DNA of 38,994 nt. Source: an uncultured Eubacteriales bacterium (GTDB lineage: Bacteria > Bacillota > Clostridia > Oscillospirales > CAG-272). A program made the translations under genes and the position numbers. The DNA lies in NCBI GenBank assembly GCA_900546315.1, contig URCP01000019.1:1-38994 (forward strand). The letters run 5' to 3'. Within the stretch, counting starts at the first letter, position 1. The number at the start of each line of letters is the position of its first letter. Shown piece by piece: positions 33,095 through 38,994 of this stretch. The notes under the pieces are model-generated. The model ran no database searches and was not told the DNA's origin. It saw nothing but the letters and a program-made list of their open reading frames with translations.

Positions 33095-35170
33095 TCAGAA
33101 TTCGACCGCGACCGACTCAAGCGCGCCGAGCGTTATCTTCCCGTCGGTTGGCAGTTTTTCTCCGCCACGGGTGAATGTCATTCCATGCTTCTTTTCAAGG
33201 TGAACCGTATGCGGCTCGTGCGTCCAGTTGACGATGAACTGCACGGTCTTGTCCCCATGCCTCCACGCTGTGGTGAGCACCTTTGACTCATAGACCGGCT
33301 CGCCCCATCTCTTTTCGAGCACTGTTTCCTCACAGTCAAGCCCGAGCGGCTTCACCATCAAAGCGTCGCGGAAAATTTCCGGATATACCCTGTGCCAGTT
33401 CTGGAGCGACGCTATGAACCCTATCAGCTCGTCCCTGTCCGGCGTCTTCGAGAAGTCGCGCATTCCCCAGTGGAACATGATCTCTCCCTCGTCGTTAAGC
33501 ACGAGAGTCAGAAGATCACCCGCGAGGAAGGAATACGCCAGCCTCAGCTCGCAGAGCTCCGTCGTGTACGCAAGCGGGCAGGAGACCTGATTGCCCATAA
33601 AATTCTTCAGATACGGATGATACAGATAAGCGTAGGCCGGTATCGGTCGTCCGTATGTGTAACAGAGCTCATACCGGTTGTCCGACAGCCGCAGCTCCTC
33701 AATATACGGCTCAGCCGCCGCCGACTCGCAGCCGAGAAGCGTCTCCGGGCACTTCTCTTTCCAGCCGTCAAGCAGATCCTTCGATGCCTTTGTCATCCAT
33801 CCTCCCGGAACCGGCGGGTGACCGTGCTCCTTCGAATAGCAGAAATACATTCCGCCGCCATGGTTCTGGTCGAGCGCCTGTATGTAGTCAACGCCGCTTC
33901 TGAGCAGAGGATCAAGCGCCTCGTCGAGTATCTCGCGTCCGGTCTCAGACGCCGGGCAGACATCATATCCTGAGCGCTGACCGGTGCAGATCCTGCTGTG
34001 CGGTACCGACTGGTCGGGTGCGGCGCAGAAGCCTTTTTTGAGATTTCTGTCAGCGATTAACTGCTCATTGTTGTAGGACGCGATGAGATTCGACTGCTCT
34101 GTGAAGCCAAGCCCGCTGCAATAGACGCCGAGCAGATTCCCGCTCTCGTGCAGTTTCTTCATGAACTCGTCGAACATCTCCGCGCCGCCGTACGGAGGCC
34201 ATACAAACGGCGGAGCCCACGGAGCCGTGCCTTCCCAGTGCATAAGTAACACCATCACGCGGGAGTTCGTCCTCTCCGCGAACTCGTCGACATACGGGAG
34301 AACGTTCTCATACGGGAAGAGCCTGTTCGGGTCCATCTTATCCATATCGTGGATACCGCGCACCGGATAGGTTATGACGAGCGGCATATCGTTTCTGTAC
34401 CAGTCGGGAAGGTCAATTTCGGAGATCGGCTTCGTTCTGAAGCTCTTTCCGAGCCATTCGCGGTAGATATCGGCGCCGTCCTGCCATCCGCCCTCAAAGC
34501 CCTTCCAGACGACGTCCGGCGTCTTCACATCCCCGCCGAACTCACCGCCCATGAACATCCTGACGCGGAAGTCGGTCCCCTCATCGGAGCACTTGAAGTC
34601 AAGCCCCTTCGGAGCGCGGCTCTCGTCATGAACTCCCATGTACAGCCCGTTCTTTCCGGACAAATAAAGCATGAACTGTGCGGAAACCATGTACGGGAAC
34701 ATCATATACCCGCCCTGCGACGGGAATTCCGGGTCGGTCATGCCGGTCTTGAGCCTGCCGTCCTCGACTAAAAGTCCCTCATTGTACATCGAGACGACAG
34801 CGCCGTCACCGCCGTCACGGCGCAGCTTTCCCTTGACGCTGAGCGATGGGAAGTCGATATACTCGACCGCATGATCCGAATTGTTTTTCACTTCGAGATT
34901 CCATACAATCCTGTCGCCGCCGCGGAGCGTCACCGTTATGGTAAGACTGTCAAAGCGATATGTGAGCACCGCGGCGTTGTCGCCGTATTCCGCGCTCGCG
35001 TCGGCTCCTGCCGTGTCAAATATCACCGGAGCGCCGTTTTCGTCCCTGAGACGGACGCTGAACAGCGGCGCGGAGTTTCCTGCCATCTCGCGTCCGTAGA
35101 GAGAAACGCTCCCGATTCTCGTGAGATCATCGGTGAGACCGAGAGAAAGTGCATCTGTTTTAATAAACAT
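33095..35170 (-). CDS. DUF6259-type predicted glycoside hydrolase
   Basis: A 691-residue, signal-less protein resembling the DUF6259 group of clostridial glycosidase-like proteins. A beta-sandwich N-terminal part (about 1-250) is followed by a barrel with DLPDWYRNDMPLVITYPV, VMVLLMHWEGTAPWAPP, GVDYIQALDQNHGG and TLLGCESAAAEP, where acidic residues at strand ends suggest a retaining hydrolase. The ATG at 35170 (AGAGGT 8 nt upstream) is preferred to an in-frame TTG six codons earlier. Divergent from an AraC gene with overlapping promoters; first in a two-gene operon with the binding lipoprotein. The catalytic residues and substrate are not established from sequence. Confidence 0.75.
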   Translation of the reverse strand: MFIKTDALSLGLTDDLTRIGSVSLYGREMAGNSAPLFSVRLRDENGAPVIFDTAGADASAEYGDNAAVLTYRFDSLTITVTLRGGDRIVWNLEVKNNSDHAVEYIDFPSLSVKGKLRRDGGDGAVVSMYNEGLLVEDGRLKTGMTDPEFPSQGGYMMFPYMVSAQFMLYLSGKNGLYMGVHDESRAPKGLDFKCSDEGTDFRVRMFMGGEFGGDVKTPDVVWKGFEGGWQDGADIYREWLGKSFRTKPISEIDLPDWYRNDMPLVITYPVRGIHDMDKMDPNRLFPYENVLPYVDEFAERTNSRVMVLLMHWEGTAPWAPPFVWPPYGGAEMFDEFMKKLHESGNLLGVYCSGLGFTEQSNLIASYNNEQLIADRNLKKGFCAAPDQSVPHSRICTGQRSGYDVCPASETGREILDEALDPLLRSGVDYIQALDQNHGGGMYFCYSKEHGHPPVPGGWMTKASKDLLDGWKEKCPETLLGCESAAAEPYIEELRLSDNRYELCYTYGRPIPAYAYLYHPYLKNFMGNQVSCPLAYTTELCELRLAYSFLAGDLLTLVLNDEGEIMFHWGMRDFSKTPDRDELIGFIASLQNWHRVYPEIFRDALMVKPLGLDCEETVLEKRWGEPVYESKVLTTAWRHGDKTVQFIVNWTHEPHTVHLEKKHGMTFTRGGEKLPTDGKITLGALESVAVEF

Positions 35171-35182
35171 TTTTCTTACCTC

Positions 35183-35211
35183 TTGCAAATAAGGAATTTG
35201 TATGATATAAT
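35183..35211 (+). promoter_or_regulatory. Promoter of the AraC gene at 35259
   Basis: TTGCAA (35183-35188), 17 bp, TATAAT (35206-35211). Confidence 0.75.
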
Positions 35212-35223
35212 CATAGCATACAA
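35198..35223. promoter_or_regulatory. Operator-like dyad centred on two overlapping -10 boxes
   Basis: TTGTATG (35198-35204) and CATACAA (35217-35223) form an inverted repeat whose centre, 35210.5, is exactly where the two divergent -10 boxes overlap. A nested dyad TATGAT-ATA-ATCATA lies at 35201-35215. Confidence 0.6.
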
Positions 35224-35238
35224 TTAAAATAATTGCAA
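35210..35238 (-). promoter_or_regulatory. Promoter of the DUF6259/binding-protein operon
   Basis: Minus strand TTGCAA (35233-35238), 17 bp, TATGAT (35210-35215). It shares two base pairs of its -10 box with the AraC promoter. Confidence 0.7.
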
Positions 35239-35258
35239 TGCAAATCGGAGAGTGTTTT

Positions 35259-36071
35259 ATGCAATTCAGCTCTTATCCATTGTTTTTCACAGATCAGGGT
35301 GACGAAATCATCCTGCGCGACCCCCATCTTTCAATGCTTCCGGAAATCGAGATATACTCCCTCCACTATCACAACGTCTGCGAGGTCGGGATCTGCCGGT
35401 GCGGGTCGGGGCTCTGGCTCGTCGGGGACAGCGTCACCGCGATACACGGCGGGGACGTCATGATCGTTCCACCCGGGATACATCATTATTCGAGAACTGT
35501 CGGAGACCCGTGTATGTGCGAGTTCATATATTTTGACGAGGAGCGTCTGCTCTCGACCTGCCGCCTCGATAAGGGTCTAAAAAAGCGCCTACCGAAAAAT
35601 CTCCCGTCCGTCATCCGCGACGAGAAGGCGCGGAGCTTGCTCCGGTCAATGATCGAAACGAGGGACGTCACGGAGTCGGCGCTCTGGTACGCGCTGTTCT
35701 TAAAATGGCTGCCGGATGACATGGAACTCCCGGAGACACGCGACGATACAGAACTCTCTCCGGCGATGCGGCGGATAATGCTGTCGTACAGCGAGCCGCT
35801 GACGATGGCGGACCTCGCGGCGGAGTGCGGCTTCTGCCCAAGCTGGTTCGCGAAGCGCTTCAGACAGGAGTACGGCACGTCGCCGATGGGATTCCTGAAC
35901 GATTTCAGGACGAAGGTCGCGGAACAGCTGCTGCGCGGCGACCTGAGCGTCACCGAGGTCGCGGAGATGTCCGGCTTCGGTTCCCTGTCCGACCTTTACA
36001 GGCATTTCCAGAAAAAGCACGGCGTCTCCCCGACGGAGTTCAGACGGATGATGAAGAAAGGCACGAAATAA
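35259..36071 (+). CDS. AraC-family transcriptional regulator
   Basis: A 270-residue protein. The N-terminal cupin (about 20-95) contains IYSLHYHNVCEVGICRCGSG and GGDVMIVPPGIHHYSRT, with histidines typical of the sugar pocket. The C-terminal AraC domain (about 165-265) contains LTMADLAAECGFCPSWFAKRF, VTEVAEMSGFGSLSDLYRHF and GVSPTEFRRM. The ATG at 35259 (GGAG 8 nt upstream) is preferred to one at 35238 that would overlap the divergent -35 box. Probably regulates itself and the divergent operon. Confidence 0.9.
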   Translation: MQFSSYPLFFTDQGDEIILRDPHLSMLPEIEIYSLHYHNVCEVGICRCGSGLWLVGDSVTAIHGGDVMIVPPGIHHYSRTVGDPCMCEFIYFDEERLLSTCRLDKGLKKRLPKNLPSVIRDEKARSLLRSMIETRDVTESALWYALFLKWLPDDMELPETRDDTELSPAMRRIMLSYSEPLTMADLAAECGFCPSWFAKRFRQEYGTSPMGFLNDFRTKVAEQLLRGDLSVTEVAEMSGFGSLSDLYRHFQKKHGVSPTEFRRMMKKGTK

Positions 36072-36113
36072 GAATCATTTTACAAATTGTTTACAATTTC
36101 AAGCCGATTGCCC

Positions 36114-36142
36114 TTGCATTTGTGCCGCGGATATGGTATAAT
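36114..36142 (+). promoter_or_regulatory. Promoter of the small lipoprotein gene
   Basis: TTGCAT (36114-36119), 17 bp, TATAAT (36137-36142) preceded by ATGG. A small hairpin ACGAT/ATCGT (36151-36165) lies in the leader before AAGGGAG. Confidence 0.8.
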
Positions 36143-36184
36143 TACGGTAGACGATAACATATCGTCGGAAGGGAGATATAACAA

Positions 36185-36874
36185 ATGAAAAGAATACTCG
36201 CGGCGGCGCTTGCCATCGCGCTCATCGCGGCTGCCGTGTCATGCTCCGGAAAGGGGCAGGATTCCGTAACGGCCGCTGACACCGCCGAAATGAGCCTCAT
36301 CAACTCCGCGCTGAATGAAAAGGGCGCGACTGGAGGCGACGATTCCACATTCAACCGGAAGTATGTCGACGTGTCCTACGACATCGCGTACCTTGGAAAG
36401 GTCTATGACGGCGAGCCGGAGATCCTTCCGGATGGCGCTCTGAAAGACTGGACGGAAAATGTCTTTCTGAAAAAGGGCCAGGAGGAACAGAACGCTCTGC
36501 CTGTTATGTATCAGGCGGTACACGAGCTCGGCGTCACGAAAGACCAGCTCATGGCGCTGAACGATTCGCGAAGGGAACTCGGGGAGTATATGATCCTTGA
36601 TGATGATTACATAAACTCCCTGTATATCGAGGACGAAGCGGAAATGAAGCGCGCGCTCGCGGGTCCGGCGGCGCTTTATTATGACGGTGAGTTATACACA
36701 TGGAACGAGCTTAACGCGGTGCCGGCGCCGGATATTGTGAGCCGGATACCGAAAGACGTGATGGACACTTATATCGCGGGTGTCATCTCTTACCTTGAAA
36801 CATCGGAAATCATGAGTCAGGAAGAGATTGAAAGATATATCACTGACAATACCGGAACCACCGCCGGACAATAA
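36185..36874 (+). CDS. Small lipoprotein of unknown function
   Basis: A 229-residue protein with a signal peptide and lipobox AAVSC (Cys20). The mature part is acidic and mostly helical by eye, with no family I recognise (segments such as AVHELGVTKDQLMALNDSRR and IPKDVMDTYIAGVISYLETS). It is monocistronic. A membrane-anchored surface protein is the only firm statement. AAGGGAG precedes the ATG. Confidence 0.8.
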   Translation: MKRILAAALAIALIAAAVSCSGKGQDSVTAADTAEMSLINSALNEKGATGGDDSTFNRKYVDVSYDIAYLGKVYDGEPEILPDGALKDWTENVFLKKGQEEQNALPVMYQAVHELGVTKDQLMALNDSRRELGEYMILDDDYINSLYIEDEAEMKRALAGPAALYYDGELYTWNELNAVPAPDIVSRIPKDVMDTYIAGVISYLETSEIMSQEEIERYITDNTGTTAGQ

Positions 36875-36998
36875 CCCCTGCGGAGTCGCGGCGGGCACAG
36901 GGCACACGGCTTCGGCGGACGCGGCGTATATAATACGGCGCTGTCTCGGAGACAAAAAGAACAACTGACCGCAAATCCGATTGACCGGACCCACGAGA

Positions 36999-37030
36999 CC
37001 CGCGCCGAGAAGATAACCACACGGCGCGGG
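36999..37030. repeat. 9-bp GC-rich inverted repeat
   Basis: CCCGCGCCG (36999-37007) pairs with CGGCGCGGG (37022-37030), loop 14 nt, no T-run. It may weakly end the lipoprotein transcript. The rest of 36875-37102 shows no gene. Confidence 0.55.
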
Positions 37031-37102
37031 CCATCTCATTCAAGGCTTCCCGGTAAACACATCACGCCGGAACAGAAATTTTGAAAAAATCTCAAAAACC
37101 AC

Positions 37103-37131
37103 TTGACAAATCAATGTCATTGTGGTATAAT
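37103..37131 (+). promoter_or_regulatory. Promoter of tRNA-Pro
   Basis: TTGACA (37103-37108), 17 bp, TATAAT (37126-37131) with TGTGG before it. Confidence 0.9.
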
Positions 37132-37147
37132 ATTTGTTGTCAGGTTA

Positions 37148-37223
37148 CTGGGTGTGGCGCAGTTGGTAGCGCGCTACCTTGGGGTGGTAGAGGCCGCAAG
37201 TTCAAGTCTTGTCACTCAGACCA
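37148..37223 (+). tRNA. tRNA-Pro, anticodon GGG, CCA encoded
   Basis: 76 nt. Acceptor CTGGGTG pairs with CACTCAG (one G-T pair), discriminator A, CCA encoded. D-stem GCGC/GCGC. Anticodon stem CTACC/GGTAG with loop TTGGGGT, giving anticodon GGG (reads CCC and CCT). T-arm GCAAG-TTCAAGT-CTTGT. Own promoter upstream and terminator just after. An integrase remnant lies about 390 nt downstream, so its 3' end is a candidate attachment site. Confidence 0.95.
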
Positions 37224-37227
37224 GAAA

Positions 37228-37256
37228 ACGGGAGATGTCAAATCTCCCGTTTTTTT
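37228..37256 (+). terminator. Rho-independent terminator of tRNA-Pro
   Basis: ACGGGAGAT (37228-37236), loop GTCAA, ATCTCCCGT (37242-37250), then T's to 37256. Confidence 0.95.
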
Positions 37257-37350
37257 CAGTTTTTATGGGACTTTTTCGAAGCTTGAAGTCGCAAAATCAG
37301 GAGCTGTCAGTCTATCTGAAACACGCAGTAATCGTCCCCGAAAACAGGGT

Positions 37351-37443
37351 TGGTACAAAATCTGGTACATAGATTCAAAACGCACTTTTCACAGGTCAGT
37401 AGAGGCCATGTCTGAAACGTCCGGAAAAACAAGGATTTTCCGG
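37351..37443. other. Gene-free stretch before the integrase, with short repeats
   Basis: In 37257-37478 I see no gene. TGGTACA is repeated at 37351-37357 and 37363-37369 (12-bp period), the kind of spacing recombinase arm-binding sites have. A hairpin CCGGAAAA/TTTTCCGG lies at 37421-37443. Their roles are inference. Confidence 0.4.
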
Positions 37444-37478
37444 TGCAGAATTCAACTTTCAGAATGCGAAAAGGAGCA

Positions 37479-37610
37479 AGTCTGAAAATGAATTTTCAGA
37501 CCAAGCAGTTTCGAGGCTTTCACGACATTGGGTCGTGAATTTTGAAAGCCGGACAAGCCGTCTTTCAAAACCGCCTCAAAACTGCAAGTTTGTACGAAAG
37601 GAATGGTCAT
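37479..37610 (+). repeat. 132-bp structured repeat, copy B
   Basis: Matches copy A (13058-13189, opposite strand) at 124 of 132 positions with no gap. The dyad TCTGAAAAT/ATTTTCAGA carries one change and now closes around G. The outer stem CAGTTTCGAGGC/GCCTCAAAACTG and the long inner hairpin each have one mismatch here, while the stem TTCACGAC/GTCGTGAA stays perfect. The tail GTACGAAAGGAATGGTCAT ends directly before the integrase reading frame, so the element forms the leader of that gene. Confidence 0.9.
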
Positions 37611-37613
37611 AAA

Positions 37614-38276
37614 CTGGCAAGTATCACACCCAAACCGAACGGAACCTACCTCATCAGAATTTCCTGCGGCACCGACGCCGCCGGAAAGCCGGTCACCAAA
37701 TCCCGCGTCTTCAAACCGTCCAAGCCGAAACTGACATACCAGAAGCTCAACCGGGAACTCGACGCCTTCATAAAGGAGTTCGGGGATGAGATCGCCGAGT
37801 TCGGCGTTCAGGGACGCCCCGACCGTATGCGCTTCGCTGAGTTCACCTCGAAATACCTCGAAGTAAAGAAACCGCGGCTCTCCCCTGTCACATACACATT
37901 CTACGAACAGGTCATCCGTGAAATGCTGATCCCGATGTTCGGCACTCTAAGGCTGCGTGACATACGCACATACCACATCCAGCAGTTCATCCAGTATCTC
38001 GCCACCGAAAGACCGCGAGGAGACGGCAATGAGGGGCATATCGCACCAGCGACGATCAAACGATACACCACTGTCATGCGCTCGATCATGACACTGGCTT
38101 ACAAGATGGAGTACATCGACGAGGATGTCGGAATCTCACGGCGAATCGAGTTTCCAAAAGCCGAGACACCCGAAGTCGAGGCATTTAATGCTGAAGAAGC
38201 GTCAATGATACTTAAGGCGGCGAGCCTATTAAAATTTTTCTGTAAATTGCCGCGAATCTGTGGTATAATAGAATAA
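37614..38276 (+). pseudogene. Tyrosine recombinase/integrase, truncated by an IS element
   Basis: The first about 205 residues match phage/ICE-type tyrosine recombinases. An AP2-like arm-binding domain opens the frame (PKPNGTYLIRISCGTDAAGK), followed by a SAM-like core-binding domain (RFAEFTSKYLEVKKPRLSP, then LRDIRTYHIQQFIQYLA). The reading stops as the catalytic domain begins (AFNAEEASMILKAASLL); the last residues and stop come from the inserted IS256-family element. None of the catalytic Arg-His-Arg-Tyr residues is present, so it cannot recombine. The expected start (ATG GCA AGT) reads CTG at 37614; an ATG further upstream would translate through the 132-bp repeat. Its orientation away from tRNA-Pro fits an element integrated at that tRNA. 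Confidence 0.8.
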
Positions 38277-38994
38277 AAAACACAGGAGAACCAAAATGGG
38301 AAGACCAAGAAAATCGCCGTCGATGACAGACGGCAAGCGAGAGATCATCTCGAGATTGATCGAGGAATACGACATAAAGACCGCGGAGGACATACAGAAC
38401 GCTCTGCGTGATCTTCTCGGCGGAACAATCCAGGGGATGATGGAATGCGAAATGGAAGCGCAGAAAGAGGAACATCAGGCATCCGATCCCGAATACCATG
38501 ACTCAAGAAACGGTTACAAACCAAAGACTCTACGCTCCAACTACGGATCTGTAGATATCCGTGTGCCCCAGGACCGCAACAGCGATTACGAACCGCGGAT
38601 AGTCCCGAAATACAGCCGTGACATCTCCGAAATCGACGAGAAAATCATAAGAATGTACGCCAGAGGTATGTCAACAAGGCAAATCTCCGACCAGATCATG
38701 GACATCTACGGTTTTGAGGTCAGCGAAGCACTCGTGACAGATGTAACCAACAAAATCCTGCCGGAAATTGAATCCTGGCAGAAACGTCCGTTATGCGCCG
38801 TATACCCTATCGTATATATCGACGCCATCGTATTCAATGTCCGTGACAACGGCATCATACGCAAACAAGCGGCATATGTGATCCTCGGTATCAGCGAGGA
38901 AGGACATAAGGAAGTACTGTCCATAACAATCGGTGAGAGCGAAAGCGCGAAGTTCTGGCTCAGTGTACTGAACGAGCTCAAGAACCGCGGTGTG
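38229..38994 (+). mobile_element. IS256-family insertion sequence, left part
   Basis: Starts at about 38225-38235, where integrase sequence ends and an AT-rich segment (AAAATTTTTCTGTAAATTG) begins, and runs off the window. The exact end and target duplication cannot be fixed without the right end. A TGTGGTATAAT -10 box lies at 38261-38269 with a poor -35 box. Confidence 0.75.
38296..38994 (+). CDS. IS256-family transposase (mutator type), N-terminal part
   Basis: Open from the ATG at 38296 (AGGAG upstream) to the window end, 233 codons, no stop. The N-terminal part has the family pattern DLLGGTIQGMMECEMEAQ and YHDSRNGYKPKTLRSNYGS, VDIRVPQDRNSDYEP, and IDEKIIRMYARGMSTRQIS. The first catalytic Asp lies in YPIVYIDAIVFNVRD. 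Family members are cut-and-paste DDE transposases of about 400 residues, so roughly half is visible. It looks intact so far. Confidence 0.92.
   Translation, partial: MGRPRKSPSMTDGKREIISRLIEEYDIKTAEDIQNALRDLLGGTIQGMMECEMEAQKEEHQASDPEYHDSRNGYKPKTLRSNYGSVDIRVPQDRNSDYEPRIVPKYSRDISEIDEKIIRMYARGMSTRQISDQIMDIYGFEVSEALVTDVTNKILPEIESWQKRPLCAVYPIVYIDAIVFNVRDNGIIRKQAAYVILGISEEGHKEVLSITIGESESAKFWLSVLNELKNRGV

Noticed and set aside
37081..37485. A 134-codon plus-strand frame
   Set aside because: It runs through tRNA-Pro and its terminator, so it is not a gene.

Overview
The window looks like a chromosomal segment of an uncultured, GC-rich gut Clostridia (Oscillospirales/Christensenellales-like). The signs are clear sigma-A promoters (TTGACA, 17 bp, often TGTGGTATAAT), AAAGGA/GGAGG ribosome-binding sites, lipoprotein signal peptides, a tRNA with encoded CCA, many AraC regulators and many intracellular glycosidases. 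The species assignment is inference. No CRISPR array, rRNA or prophage structural gene is seen.

Left part (1-8.3 kb): a GH106-like glycosidase on the plus strand meets, at a bidirectional terminator, a six-gene minus-strand operon. That operon holds a DUF454 membrane protein, a CbiK-type chelatase, a flavodoxin, and an FecCD-type permease, ATPase and metal-chelate binding lipoprotein. It has one consensus promoter with a 24-bp dyad over the start site. The set suggests metal or tetrapyrrole acquisition.

Middle (8.3-23.5 kb): a raffinose-synthase-like GH36 protein, an AraC regulator divergent from an orphan sugar-binding lipoprotein, then purA. A minus-strand run follows: AraC with a PocR domain, a response regulator and histidine kinase, then an operon of a GHL6/GH42-like enzyme, a clan GH-D-like protein and a GH36-like alpha-galactosidase.

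Right part (23.6-36.9 kb): an M14 peptidase/CapA/binding-lipoprotein operon, an AraC gene, a WbsX/GH99-like protein, and two tandem PHP-domain proteins. An AraC gene then stands divergent from a DUF6259-glycosidase/binding-lipoprotein operon, followed by a small lipoprotein of unknown function. The three sugar-binding lipoproteins (near 12, 26 and 32 kb) are paralogues, and no permease for them is encoded here.

Right edge (37.1-39.0 kb): tRNA-Pro(GGG), an integrase gene cut off in its catalytic domain by an IS256-family element that runs off the window.

The most unusual structures are four. (1) A 132-bp, highly structured repeat occurs twice in opposite orientation (after purA and before the integrase) at 94% identity, 24 kb apart. 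(2) Three divergent promoter pairs next to AraC genes have -10 boxes that overlap. (3) A 22-bp element is shared by two promoters over their -10 boxes. (4) A perfect promoter points antisense into the 3' end of a binding-protein gene.
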